32,056 nucleotides of DNA, from NCBI GenBank assembly GCA_016764915.1, contig JAESQY010000163.1:1-32056 (forward strand), written 5' to 3'. Position 1 is the stretch's first letter. Each line of letters starts with the position of its first letter. The DNA comes from Aliivibrio sp. (lineage in GTDB: Bacteria; Pseudomonadota; Gammaproteobacteria; Enterobacterales; Vibrionaceae). The translations under genes and the position numbers were made by a program. The notes under the pieces are model-generated. The model made no database searches. It was given only the letters and a program-made list of their open reading frames with translations, and was not told the DNA's origin. Below, piece after piece: positions 13,317 through 21,486 of this stretch.

Positions 13317-14087
13317 ATGAAAAGAATGCCATTACTCATTTTTATAATATCAGGAGCACTACTATTATCAGGTTGTGGTGAGTCCGATACCGTAAGCAAT
13401 AACGATCTGAAAGAACATGGGGTAAAGGTTGTCAGATTGGATAAACGTTTGGTTCTGGTGGAAACTGCAGGTTTAGTGGAAAAGCGCATCAGTGTGGTTA
13501 AGATGATGGAGCAATACGTTGAACCTCAATTGGTAGACTTGAGAACTGGGCAACTGATCGATGACGCGGATTTTGCTGTAACTTACGACCAAGAACAGGC
13601 GGAAAAGGATCCGGATCAATCTATTGAATTAACAAGAATAGAGGATCTTGCCGGGATCAAACGGCGTGAGAATATAGGAAAACTTTATCTTATTAAAGGT
13701 GATAATGGTGATCTTGACAAGATTCTGGTACCAATCAGAGCCTATGGCCGTTTCTCTATGATCTATGGTTTTCTTGCTTTAGAAGCGGAGGATCTGACTA
13801 TCTTTAATATCGGATTTTATCAGCATGGTGAGACCCCGAGTCTAGGGGCTGAGTTTGTTAATGACCCCGGTGTGGCGAAGCGTTTTGTGGGAAAAAAAAT
13901 ATTCAGGAATGGCCACGCTGACTTTTCCGTGATTATCAATCACTCAACATTCTATGATGAGTATTCTGTCGATGGAGTCTCCGGCGCGAGTTATACCAGC
14001 AGAGCAGTAGAACGAGCCATCAATTACTGGTGTGGAACCAGCGCTTTTGGTCCTGCAATTCACCGGATAGCAGGAAAGCGCGATTGA
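13317..14087 (+). CDS. NqrC-like FMN-binding lipoprotein
   Basis: 256-residue lipoprotein (LSGC, Cys20) whose mature part resembles the FMN domain of NqrC, the subunit of the Na+-pumping NADH:quinone reductase. It shows VDLRTGQLI, YDQEQAEKDPDQSI, LYLIKGDNGDLDKILVPIRA, SMIYGFLAL, GFYQHGETPSLGAE and YSVDGVSGASYTS. The last contains the ApbE flavinylation motif Dgxsga(T/S), with Ser225 at the acceptor position where NqrC has Thr. FMN would thus be covalently attached by an ApbE enzyme encoded elsewhere. No other nqr gene is present, so this is not a pump subunit. As the last gene of the iron operon, 20 bases after the chaperone gene, it probably carries electrons in the periplasm. Confidence 0.85.
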   Translation: MKRMPLLIFIISGALLLSGCGESDTVSNNDLKEHGVKVVRLDKRLVLVETAGLVEKRISVVKMMEQYVEPQLVDLRTGQLIDDADFAVTYDQEQAEKDPDQSIELTRIEDLAGIKRRENIGKLYLIKGDNGDLDKILVPIRAYGRFSMIYGFLALEAEDLTIFNIGFYQHGETPSLGAEFVNDPGVAKRFVGKKIFRNGHADFSVIINHSTFYDEYSVDGVSGASYTSRAVERAINYWCGTSAFGPAIHRIAGKRD

Positions 14088-14140
14088 ACATCAGTATATT
14101 GTAAATGTTAGTCGGTCACATAGACATCGTTGGTGACATC

Positions 14141-14869
14141 CTAATGAAGAATCAAGGTAGTGACACTGTTTGACTCAATAGAGTAATGGCCAATAAAAAG
14201 ATGCCCTTCTCGGTAATGTTCAGACAATGTTTTTGTGAGTTTAAGAGTTATCTGCTGCAATTCTTCGGAGATGGATATGATCTCCGCACTGTGAAAATCA
14301 AAGAACTTGTTCACCTGCGGATAGAGCGCTTTATACAGGCTTTCTTTCATCGAAAAAGTCACGGTGAAGGCGTGTGAAAAATCAAGTTCACACTGCTTTA
14401 GTAATGAGATTTCATCCTTAGTAAGAATGGTCGCACTGGTAGTGTTGATAATACTTGGAGTAATGAGTTTTTCAACATCTATACCCAATGTGTGCAGATT
14501 GGTGTTGCTATCTACTACAGCCATCGCAGTATCATTAACGTGTGAAATAGACCCTACTATGCTTTCAGGCCAGCAAGGTGCTCTGCCTGCCCCAGACTGT
14601 AAATCAAAGTCCTCAAAGTGACGTTTATCTAACAACGTTTTGGCGCAGTAACGTCCGGCTAAATATTCAGCTTTACGCTTGATGATGGCCGTTGATAACT
14701 TGATGGGTAAATCGATATCAAATTGGTCAAATAATTGATCGTCATAAGCATCAACATCAAAAGTGACTCGATAGAATTGAGTGCTGGGGACCTGTTTAAA
14801 GTAACCGGTCTCTTTTGTAAGGAAAAAACCAGAGTCAGTAACAGGAAGACGGTGGGTAATATGAAACAT
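14141..14869 (-). CDS. 4'-phosphopantetheinyl transferase, EntD type
   Basis: 242-residue enzyme that transfers the phosphopantetheine arm of CoA to a carrier-protein serine. EntD-family landmarks appear in order: RKAEYLAGRYCA (65-76), GRAPCWPE, GSISH (106-110), GIDVE (129-133) and FSMKESLYKALYP (172-184). D131, E133 and E176 are the expected Mg2+ ligands. EntD-type members usually activate siderophore synthetases, though others serve polyketide or fatty-acid systems. No synthetase is in the window, so its client lies elsewhere. The gene is convergent with the iron operon, ending 53 bases from it, and I see no convincing Fur box in the 80 bases upstream of it. Confidence 0.88.
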   Translation of the reverse strand: MFHITHRLPVTDSGFFLTKETGYFKQVPSTQFYRVTFDVDAYDDQLFDQFDIDLPIKLSTAIIKRKAEYLAGRYCAKTLLDKRHFEDFDLQSGAGRAPCWPESIVGSISHVNDTAMAVVDSNTNLHTLGIDVEKLITPSIINTTSATILTKDEISLLKQCELDFSHAFTVTFSMKESLYKALYPQVNKFFDFHSAEIISISEELQQITLKLTKTLSEHYREGHLFIGHYSIESNSVTTLILH

Positions 14870-14951
14870 GAGGTGTCATTATGTGAAGAGTCTATGAGTG
14901 AACGTTATCACACTAGACTGGTGGATAAAAATAAGTCCTAACGAATGGGGT

Positions 14952-15350
14952 CTAGTTCTCAATTGCGACATTGTTTTTGAGTTTTTGCATCCCAGTAATC
15001 ATTTTTATGAGCCAAGTCCCAATTGCGGCTACCGAAATAACCAAGCCAACGATTGGAATGAAAGAGTGTAAGGTCGTTAAAATTGTATTATGAACCCAGT
15101 ACTCAAGGCCTGCCACCATACCGCTCATTGTTGCAGATGTAATGGCAACGACCACAAAGAAAGTAAGGAATAAGAAGAAATTTTTGATCAAGGCATAGTA
15201 GTGATTTTCGAGCACTTTATCTTCCGTTCCCTGATTCATTTTATAACCAGCATAAATAATAGCAATAATGCCTGAAAGTAATAGCGTGAAAGGGGTTAGC
15301 AAGCTTGCAATGTAGGCAAACCAAATTCCATTTTTATTTTTAGTCGGCAT
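14952..15350 (-). CDS. Small four-helix membrane protein, possibly DUF4870-like
   Basis: 132 residues with hydrophobic segments at about 8-32, 52-75, 78-95 and 98-122, so probably four membrane helices. The phrases AYIASLLTPFTLLLSGIIA and ENHYYALIKNFF resemble DUF4870-type proteins, in which a conserved H/Y-rich segment follows the first pair of helices, but I hold this loosely. I chose ATG 15350 because AGGA lies 7 bases before it; an in-frame TTG at 15383 is less likely. Function unknown. It is transcribed away from the cox operon. Confidence 0.7.
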   Translation of the reverse strand: MPTKNKNGIWFAYIASLLTPFTLLLSGIIAIIYAGYKMNQGTEDKVLENHYYALIKNFFLFLTFFVVVAITSATMSGMVAGLEYWVHNTILTTLHSFIPIVGLVISVAAIGTWLIKMITGMQKLKNNVAIEN

Positions 15351-15383
15351 TGCATGGTCCTGTGAATGTCGTGATCTCAACAC

Positions 15384-15717
15384 AGTTATAGCACTTATAA
15401 ACTTGTTGTAAGAACTTGAAAAAAAAGAGATGTAACGCTAATGTTAAATTTCAATAACAACGATATTTCCAAGATGGATTTTCTTCGCTTTAGCAGAGAA
15501 CGTTAGGCTGAGCAGAACACCTTAGTACTTATATCTTGGTTAGATTTGCAGTAGGTGCAAAGCAGTATAGTGAGTCGTTAAGCGACCGAATGAATATGAA
15601 CTTTGTACTTTAAGTGTGTCGTTGCTTATTTGGGAACTGAGAAGTTTGCATGGAGCGGAGATCTACTGTGTGGCTTTTCTTTGTAGTTGCTAATGCAATT
15701 AACAGAGGATGTGTCTT
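15384..15717. other. Divergent intergenic region before the cox operon
   Basis: These 330 bases separate the minus-strand membrane protein from coxB and must contain both promoters. I see no open frame of note and no clear regulator site or confident -35/-10 pair. A small GTCG..CGAC inverted repeat lies near 15574-15586. AGAGG at 15704-15708 is the coxB ribosome site. Confidence 0.5.
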
Positions 15718-16851
15718 GTGAAGCAAAAGTTGGTAGAGAAATTACTATTAATCCTAGTGCCTTTGGTGGCCTTTGAATCATCTGCAGAAGAGATGAGATT
15801 CAATATGACCAGAGGAGTAACAGACATTAGTGGGCAAGTGTATGATCTGCATATGACGATCCTCTATATCTGTATTGCGATTGCCATTGTTGTTTTTGGT
15901 TTGATGATCTTTGCGATGATCAAATTCCGTAAATCGAAAGGAGCGGTCGCCTCAACATTCCATGAAAGTACCAAAGTTGAGATAGCTTGGACGATCATCC
16001 CTTTTATTATTTTGATCTTAATGGCTATTCCGGCCACCAAAACCTTAATTGCCATGGAAGACAGCAGTAGCGCTGACCTTACCATTAAAGTGACAGGATC
16101 TCAGTGGAAATGGCACTACAGCTATTTTGATCAAGGCGTCGAATTTTATAGTTTTCTAGCAACACCAACTAAGCAGATAGAGGGTGGTGAAATCAAAGGT
16201 GAAAACTATCTGCTAGAAGTTGATAAGCCCTTAGTCATTCCTACCAATAGAAAAGTACGCTTCTTAATGACCTCTGATGATGTGATCCACTCATGGTGGG
16301 TGCCTGCCTTTGCTATTAAAAAAGATGCGAATCCAGGTTTTATTAATGAGGCGTGGACACGGGTGGATAAACCTGGCGTGTACCGAGGTCAGTGTGCTGA
16401 GCTCTGCGGTAAAGATCATGGTTTTATGCCGATTGTAGTAAAGGTATTGGAAGAGGGGGAGTTTGATACTTGGTTAGAAGATCAGAAAGTGATTGCCAAA
16501 GCGGAAGCGAAAAAAGCACAAGCTGCGTTGGCAGTGACGCTTACCTTAGATCAACTTATGAGTAAAGGTAAGCCGTTGTATGAGGCCCGATGCGGAGCTT
16601 GTCACCAAGTCAACGGAGAAGGAATTCCAAATGTATTCCCAGCGATTAAAGACAGCCCAATTGCCAAAGGCTCAATTTCTGAACATATAGAGATAGTACT
16701 CAATGGTAAATCAGGGACAGCAATGCAGGCTTTTGCAAATCAATTAACGGCTGAGGAACTGGCCGCTGTCATTACCTATGAGCGAAATGCATGGGGAAAC
16801 AGTACTGGCGATGCGGTTCAAGCATCTGACATTTATAGCCATGGCGAGTAG
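15718..16851 (+). CDS. coxB: Cytochrome c oxidase subunit II with fused cytochrome c domain (caa3 type)
   Basis: Subunit II brings electrons into the terminal oxidase. It has a signal peptide, two membrane helices (about residues 36-62 and 78-102), then the CuA domain with H191, C226, E228, C230, H234 and M237 in HSWWVPAF and QCAELCGKDHGFM. A class I cytochrome c domain follows, with CGACH (C292, C295, H296) and a likely axial Met336 in GTAMQAF. The fused cytochrome marks the caa3 type. I prefer GTG 15718, since AGAGG stands 9 bases before it. The in-frame ATG at 15709 directly touches that site, with no spacing. The first gene of the cox cluster, 9 bases before ctaD. Confidence 0.95.
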   Translation: MKQKLVEKLLLILVPLVAFESSAEEMRFNMTRGVTDISGQVYDLHMTILYICIAIAIVVFGLMIFAMIKFRKSKGAVASTFHESTKVEIAWTIIPFIILILMAIPATKTLIAMEDSSSADLTIKVTGSQWKWHYSYFDQGVEFYSFLATPTKQIEGGEIKGENYLLEVDKPLVIPTNRKVRFLMTSDDVIHSWWVPAFAIKKDANPGFINEAWTRVDKPGVYRGQCAELCGKDHGFMPIVVKVLEEGEFDTWLEDQKVIAKAEAKKAQAALAVTLTLDQLMSKGKPLYEARCGACHQVNGEGIPNVFPAIKDSPIAKGSISEHIEIVLNGKSGTAMQAFANQLTAEELAAVITYERNAWGNSTGDAVQASDIYSHGE

Positions 16852-16860
16852 GGAAGAGAG

Positions 16861-18465
16861 ATGAATTCAACAACTCAACAAGAGAAAGGAAATCAACACA
16901 CTGAGCATGATCACCATGGCGATCATAAACCAGCGGGTATTATGCGTTGGTTATTGACCACCAACCATAAAGATATTGGTACTCTCTATCTGTGGTTCAG
17001 TTTTATTATGTTCTTAACGGGTGGCGCGATGGCAATGGTCATTCGAGCTGAGCTGTTTCAACCGGGATTACAACTGGTTGAACCTAACTTCTTCAATCAG
17101 ATGACTACGATTCACGGATTAATAATGGTATTTGGCGCAGTAATGCCTGCTTTTACTGGCCTGGCTAACTGGTTGATACCGATGATGATAGGTGCGCCAG
17201 ATATGGCGCTGCCAAGAATGAATAACTGGAGTTTTTGGATACTGCCGTTTGCCTTTTTCATTCTATTAAGTTCATTGTTTATGGAAGGAGGGGGCCCCAA
17301 TTTTGGCTGGACTTTCTATGCACCGCTATCGACCACTTATAGCCCTGACAGTACCGCGTTGTTTGTATTTTCGATACATATAATGGGGATCAGCTCGATC
17401 ATGGGCGCGATCAACGTCATTGTGACTATTGTGAATATGCGAGCACCGGAAATGAGCTGGATGAAGCTGCCACTGTTTGTCTGGACGTGGTTGATTACTG
17501 CTTTTTTATTAATTGCGGTGATGCCAGTGTTAGCCGGAACGGTCACCATGGTATTAACCGACAAATATTTTGGCACCAGCTTCTTTGATGCCGCAGGTGG
17601 CGGAGATCCGGTGATGTTTCAGCATATCTTCTGGTTTTTCGGCCATCCAGAAGTGTACATTATGATTTTGCCATCATTTGGCATTATTTCGGCTATCGTA
17701 CCGACGTTTAGTCGAAAAAGGCTGTTTGGTTACTCTTCGATGGTATACGCCACCGCCAGTATTGCCATCTTATCGTTTGTGGTTTGGGCTCACCATATGT
17801 TTACTACCGGTATGCCCGTGTTTGCGGAGCTGTTCTTTATGTACTGCACCATGTTAATTGCGGTGCCTACTGGGGTGAAAGTGTTTAACTGGGTGGCAAC
17901 GATGTGGCGAGGGTCAATCAGTTTTGAAATGCCCATGATGTTTGCCATTGCTTTCATTATTCTTTTTACGATTGGTGGTTTTTCGGGCCTTATGTTAGCG
18001 ATTACTCCCGCTGATTTTCAGTACCATGATACCTATTTTGTGGTGGCACACTTTCATTATGTCTTAGTGACAGGAGCGGTGTTCTCCATTATGGCTGCTG
18101 CGTATTACTGGCTGCCAAAGTGGACAGGTCATATGTATAACGAACGTCTGGCTTCGTGGCATTTCTGGACTTCAATCGTCTCGGTTAATGTGCTGTTTTT
18201 CCCAATGCACTTTTTAGGTCTAGCAGGCATGCCCCGCCGGATCCCCGATTATGCGATTCAATTTGCCGATGTGAATCAGATTGTTTCAATTGGAGGCTTT
18301 GCGTTTGGTTTGTCTCAATTGATCTTCTTAGCGGTGGTGATTAAATGCATCAGAGGTGGGGAGAAAGCGGACGCTAAACCATGGGAAGGAGCGGAAGGAC
18401 TGGAGTGGACGATTCCAAGCCCTGCGCCTTACCATACCTTTAGTACTCCGCCAAAGGTGGATTGA
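16861..18465 (+). CDS. ctaD: Cytochrome c oxidase subunit I
   Basis: Catalytic core subunit (534 residues, about 12 membrane helices) that reduces O2 at the heme a3-CuB centre and pumps protons. Visible ligands are H85 (low-spin heme) in TIHGLIM; H262, E264 and Y266 in FGHPEVY, including the His-Tyr pair; H311 and H312 for CuB; and H397 and H399 in VAHFHYV. The first 24 residues are rich in His, Gln and Glu (HTEHDHHGDHK), an extension before the conserved MRWLLTTNHKDIGTLY. It is followed directly by cox11. The Tyr of HPEVY is kept, as in A-type oxidases. Confidence 0.97.
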   Translation: MNSTTQQEKGNQHTEHDHHGDHKPAGIMRWLLTTNHKDIGTLYLWFSFIMFLTGGAMAMVIRAELFQPGLQLVEPNFFNQMTTIHGLIMVFGAVMPAFTGLANWLIPMMIGAPDMALPRMNNWSFWILPFAFFILLSSLFMEGGGPNFGWTFYAPLSTTYSPDSTALFVFSIHIMGISSIMGAINVIVTIVNMRAPEMSWMKLPLFVWTWLITAFLLIAVMPVLAGTVTMVLTDKYFGTSFFDAAGGGDPVMFQHIFWFFGHPEVYIMILPSFGIISAIVPTFSRKRLFGYSSMVYATASIAILSFVVWAHHMFTTGMPVFAELFFMYCTMLIAVPTGVKVFNWVATMWRGSISFEMPMMFAIAFIILFTIGGFSGLMLAITPADFQYHDTYFVVAHFHYVLVTGAVFSIMAAAYYWLPKWTGHMYNERLASWHFWTSIVSVNVLFFPMHFLGLAGMPRRIPDYAIQFADVNQIVSIGGFAFGLSQLIFLAVVIKCIRGGEKADAKPWEGAEGLEWTIPSPAPYHTFSTPPKVD

Positions 18466-18467
18466 TT

Positions 18468-19046
18468 ATGAGCATTCAACAAAGCAATCGAAAACTGATT
18501 CGACTCTTGGTTTTAGGAGCCGTGGGCATGTTTGGCTTTGGTTACGCCTTAGTGCCTCTGTACGATATTTTGTGTGAGCAGCTCGGCATCAATGGTAAAA
18601 CCAGCAATGTCGCGAGCACTTATCAAGCGGTAACAGTCGATAAAAGCCGCATTATAACGGTGGAGTTCATTTCCAATGTTAGAAGTGATATGCCATGGAA
18701 GTTTGAACCGAAAGTGACCCGTTTAGAGGTAAACCCCGGCGAGGTAGTTCGTACCCAGTTTCTAGCCACCAATCTCTCTTCTAAAGCGATGGTGGGCCAA
18801 GCTGTACCTTCTGTCTCACCCGGACAAGGCGCCAGTTATTTTAATAAAATCGAGTGCTTTTGTTTTAACAATCAACCACTCGGTGCACAAGAACATGCTG
18901 AGTTACCACTGATTTTTTATGTGGATCCAGCGCTGCCTGAATCGATTAGCACACTGACCCTTTCTTATACTCTCTACAATATTACCGCGAGTGAGTCAGC
19001 CACCAACGTGACTCAAGGAGCTGAAAATAATGACAATCAAATATGA
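18468..19046 (+). CDS. ctaG: Cytochrome c oxidase assembly protein Cox11/CtaG
   Basis: 192-residue copper chaperone that delivers Cu to the CuB site of subunit I. It has one N-terminal membrane helix (about 10-34) and a periplasmic Ig-like domain. The copper motif is ECFCF with C130 and C132, and Cys36 after the helix is also conserved in the family. The ATG at 18468 is preceded by AAAGGTGG within the end of ctaD; a TTG at 18462 is an artefact of extending the frame. Its end overlaps coxC by 17 bases, indicating coupled translation. Confidence 0.93.
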   Translation: MSIQQSNRKLIRLLVLGAVGMFGFGYALVPLYDILCEQLGINGKTSNVASTYQAVTVDKSRIITVEFISNVRSDMPWKFEPKVTRLEVNPGEVVRTQFLATNLSSKAMVGQAVPSVSPGQGASYFNKIECFCFNNQPLGAQEHAELPLIFYVDPALPESISTLTLSYTLYNITASESATNVTQGAENNDNQI

Positions 19047-19833
19047 AACGTATTACGTGCCTGAACAGAGTGCATGGCCTATTGTTGGCGCAATCGGTCT
19101 TTTTCTGATTGCTTTTGGTGCAGGTAATCTTGTCGTGCAGCTAGGCAGTGAAAATAGCAGCGGAGGTTACACGCTGTTGACGGGTATTGCCGTCATCTTA
19201 TTTATGTTAACTGGCTGGTTTCGAAACATTATCAGAGAATCTAACTTAGGCCTCTATTCCGCGCAGATGGATCGCTCTTTTCGTCAAGGGATGAGCTGGT
19301 TTATCTTCTCTGAAGTGATGTTTTTTGCGGTGTTTTTTGGAGCACTGTTCTACGCTCGAATGATCTCAGTGCCATGGCTTGGTGGCGCATCTAATAATGC
19401 GATGACGCACATGGTGTTATGGCCAGATTTTCAAGCTATGTGGCCTTTGATCACGACTCCAGATGGTACTACAACACAAGCGATGGGATGGGCAGGCTTA
19501 CCTCTCATCAATACCATCATTCTGTTGACCTCATCAGTCACTCTGCACAATGCCCACATCAGTTTAGAGCGTAATAAGCGAAACCCATTGATTGCATGGC
19601 TTGCGGTTACTGTGCTGCTTGGCTGTGCTTTTTTGCTGTTACAAGTTCAAGAGTATGCTCATGCCTATCAAGCGATGGGATTGACATTAGAGTCGGGAGT
19701 CTATGGCAATACTTTCTTTTTATTAACGGGCTTTCATGGCATGCATGTCACGTTAGGTACCATTTTTTTATTGGTGTTGTTGTTTAGGGCTTCCAATGAT
19801 CATTTTACTCCCGAGCGTCATTTTGCCTTTTAA
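19030..19833 (+). CDS. coxC: Cytochrome c oxidase subunit III
   Basis: 267-residue membrane subunit with about seven helices. The family segments WFIFSEVMFFAVFFGALFYAR, LLTSSVTLHNAH, LGCAFLLLQVQEYAHA and FFLLTGFHGMHVTLGTIFLL are all present, including the conserved Glu in SEVMFF. It stabilises subunit I and supports proton uptake. An insert of about 40 residues (SVPWLGGASNN ... GTTTQAMGW) between helices III and IV is common in gammaproteobacterial members. AAGGAG at 19015-19020 lies inside cox11. Confidence 0.95.
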   Translation: MTIKYETYYVPEQSAWPIVGAIGLFLIAFGAGNLVVQLGSENSSGGYTLLTGIAVILFMLTGWFRNIIRESNLGLYSAQMDRSFRQGMSWFIFSEVMFFAVFFGALFYARMISVPWLGGASNNAMTHMVLWPDFQAMWPLITTPDGTTTQAMGWAGLPLINTIILLTSSVTLHNAHISLERNKRNPLIAWLAVTVLLGCAFLLLQVQEYAHAYQAMGLTLESGVYGNTFFLLTGFHGMHVTLGTIFLLVLLFRASNDHFTPERHFAF

Positions 19834-19907
19834 GCAGGCAGTTGGTATTGGCACTTTGTGGATGTGGTGTGGCTATGTCTGTTTGTATTGGTTTATATCT
19901 TGTAGCG

Positions 19908-20141
19908 TTAATAGGGACGATTATTGGGGTCGATGAACCCAGAGGCCAGAGCAATAATTAAAGCGACAACGATCAGAGCGGATAAGAGTACTCGACGGCC
20001 TAGAAAGTGACTCATAGGCTTTTGTTCCGTTTTAGTGGGATCGCGGCCTTTAACCATGAGAAACAGAGCTCGGCCTAAATTGAAAATAATAAACAGCAGC
20101 AATAGGACTAACACGATCTTAAAGATAACAGTGAGTTCCAT
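19908..20141 (-). CDS. DUF2909-type twin-transmembrane protein, opposite strand within the cox cluster
   Basis: 77 residues with two membrane helices (about 4-25 and 46-68) linked by a polar loop (VKGRDPTKTEQKPMSHFLGR). This fits the DUF2909 twin-TM family found beside cox genes. I chose ATG 20141, which has AAGGAC 6 bases before it; the longer frame to 20237 overlaps Surf1. It is read opposite to all its cox neighbours, and its start is only 31 bases from the Surf1 start, so the short gap would need to hold divergent signals. A role in oxidase assembly is inferred from position only. Confidence 0.75.
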   Translation of the reverse strand: MELTVIFKIVLVLLLLFIIFNLGRALFLMVKGRDPTKTEQKPMSHFLGRRVLLSALIVVALIIALASGFIDPNNRPY

Positions 20142-20172
20142 AATCGTCCTTGAGTATAGGTAGGTGAAATAA

Positions 20173-20916
20173 GTGGTGAACCGATCTTGGTTGTTGATGG
20201 TTACCTTTACTGTGAGTCTTTTTGTACTCATGGTCAAGTTGGGTTTTTGGCAATTATCTCGAGCTGATGAAAAAACGAGTTGGCAGCAACAGTTACAGCT
20301 TCGACAAGAGATGAAGCCGTTAACCTTTGATGAAATTCTAAGCTTTCAAGAGGGTTATTCGATCACTGGGTTTCGCTCCACGTTATCCCTCAGTGCTGCT
20401 AATACTGATAAATCAAAGCAACAGGTTATTTTGATGGATAACCAGACGGTTGAAGGGGCAGTGGGTTACCTTGCCTATCAAGCGGTAGAGGTTGAAGAGA
20501 ATAAGCCTTGGATATTAATTGAGTTAGGATTTGTGAAAGCGCCATTAAGAAGAGAAGAGTTACCCGAAGTGGTCAGTTTACAAGGAGGACAATTATTGGT
20601 TGGGCGTTTATATCAAAAAGAGATCAACACATTAAGCTCAGAGTTAATGGCAGAAGAGGGCTGGCCAAAACGCATTCAGAACTTAAATATGAGTGAGCTA
20701 TCAGAACTTTTGAAGCAACCTCTTTTACCGATGGTGTTTCAGCCTGAGAGCATTAATTCGCAAATAGAGGACTATGATAATTTACCTCATCCATGGAAAC
20801 CGATTCCTCTGTCGGCACAAAAGCATCAAGGGTATGCGATGCAGTGGTTTTCTATGGCGTTTGTGTTAGCGCTGATAATGGCGGTAATAGGTATAAAACA
20901 GTGGAAAAAAAACTGA
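20173..20916 (+). CDS. Surf1-family oxidase assembly protein
   Basis: 247-residue Surf1/Shy1 protein, involved in assembly of the oxidase and heme a insertion. It has the family layout of two membrane helices (about 5-24 and 222-242) around a periplasmic domain, with LGFWQLSRADEK after the first helix and KHQGYAMQWFSMA before the second. It starts with GTG; both 20173 and 20176 are possible, with AGGTGA at 20162-20167 serving either one. The SURF1 gene begins the second part of the cluster, after the opposite-strand DUF2909 gene. Confidence 0.9.
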   Translation: MVNRSWLLMVTFTVSLFVLMVKLGFWQLSRADEKTSWQQQLQLRQEMKPLTFDEILSFQEGYSITGFRSTLSLSAANTDKSKQQVILMDNQTVEGAVGYLAYQAVEVEENKPWILIELGFVKAPLRREELPEVVSLQGGQLLVGRLYQKEINTLSSELMAEEGWPKRIQNLNMSELSELLKQPLLPMVFQPESINSQIEDYDNLPHPWKPIPLSAQKHQGYAMQWFSMAFVLALIMAVIGIKQWKKN

Positions 20917-20940
20917 TCAAATCATGAACATGGAGCGGTT

Positions 20941-21486
20941 ATGACGAGAGAGCAAGCTAAATCGAAAAGATCACTATTTATATTGATAGCCCTATTTGCG
21001 CTGCCTGTTGTGGCGGCAAAGTTAATACTCACCTTTAATTGGTATCAAGGAGGCGTGACCAATCAAGGGGATCTGGTTGAGCCAGCGGTTAATTACACTA
21101 CGTTAGCAATGGATAACCCTAACCCACAAGAGTGGCAGTTGATCTACTTATTGCCAACCGAGTGCGCGGTTGAGTGTCGAAGCCGCCTCTATGTGTTAAA
21201 TCAAAGTCATATCGCTTTGGGAAAAGATCAATATCGAGTTCACCCCATCATCATGCTCAGTGATGATAGTGATATTTCTGCATTGGATCATTACGCTTTC
21301 AAAACCTTTCCTTCGAGTGCCGGACTGAATGATTTCATGAGAAAACAACAGATAGTGGTCGTGGATCCGCTGGGTAACCTGGTAATGAGTTACCAACAAG
21401 TCATGGGCGAGAAAGCACAACTAAAACAGGGAAAAGCACTCGTTGTTGATGTTCGCAAGCTGCTTAAACTGTCGAGAATTGGTTAA
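20941..21486 (+). CDS. Membrane-anchored thioredoxin-fold-like protein of the cox cluster (CxxxC)
   Basis: 181 residues with one N-terminal helix (about 11-31), then a periplasmic domain. It contains LIYLLPTECAVECRSRLYVL, whose C-A-V-E-C resembles the CxxxC copper/thiol motif of Sco/PrrC proteins, and later IVVVDPLGNLVMSYQQ, which resembles the strand after the cis-proline in thioredoxin folds. Related small proteins are often found between Surf1 and ctaA and are annotated only as cytochrome-oxidase associated. Sco itself is not in the window, so this may do Sco's job of delivering copper to CuA. Function inferred. Its stop overlaps ctaA (TAATG). Confidence 0.7.
   Translation: MTREQAKSKRSLFILIALFALPVVAAKLILTFNWYQGGVTNQGDLVEPAVNYTTLAMDNPNPQEWQLIYLLPTECAVECRSRLYVLNQSHIALGKDQYRVHPIIMLSDDSDISALDHYAFKTFPSSAGLNDFMRKQQIVVVDPLGNLVMSYQQVMGEKAQLKQGKALVVDVRKLLKLSRIG

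Noticed and set aside
14870-14951. Fur box upstream of the phosphopantetheinyl transferase
   Set aside because: The best candidate (TGAGTGAACGTTATCAC) matches the consensus only in one half.
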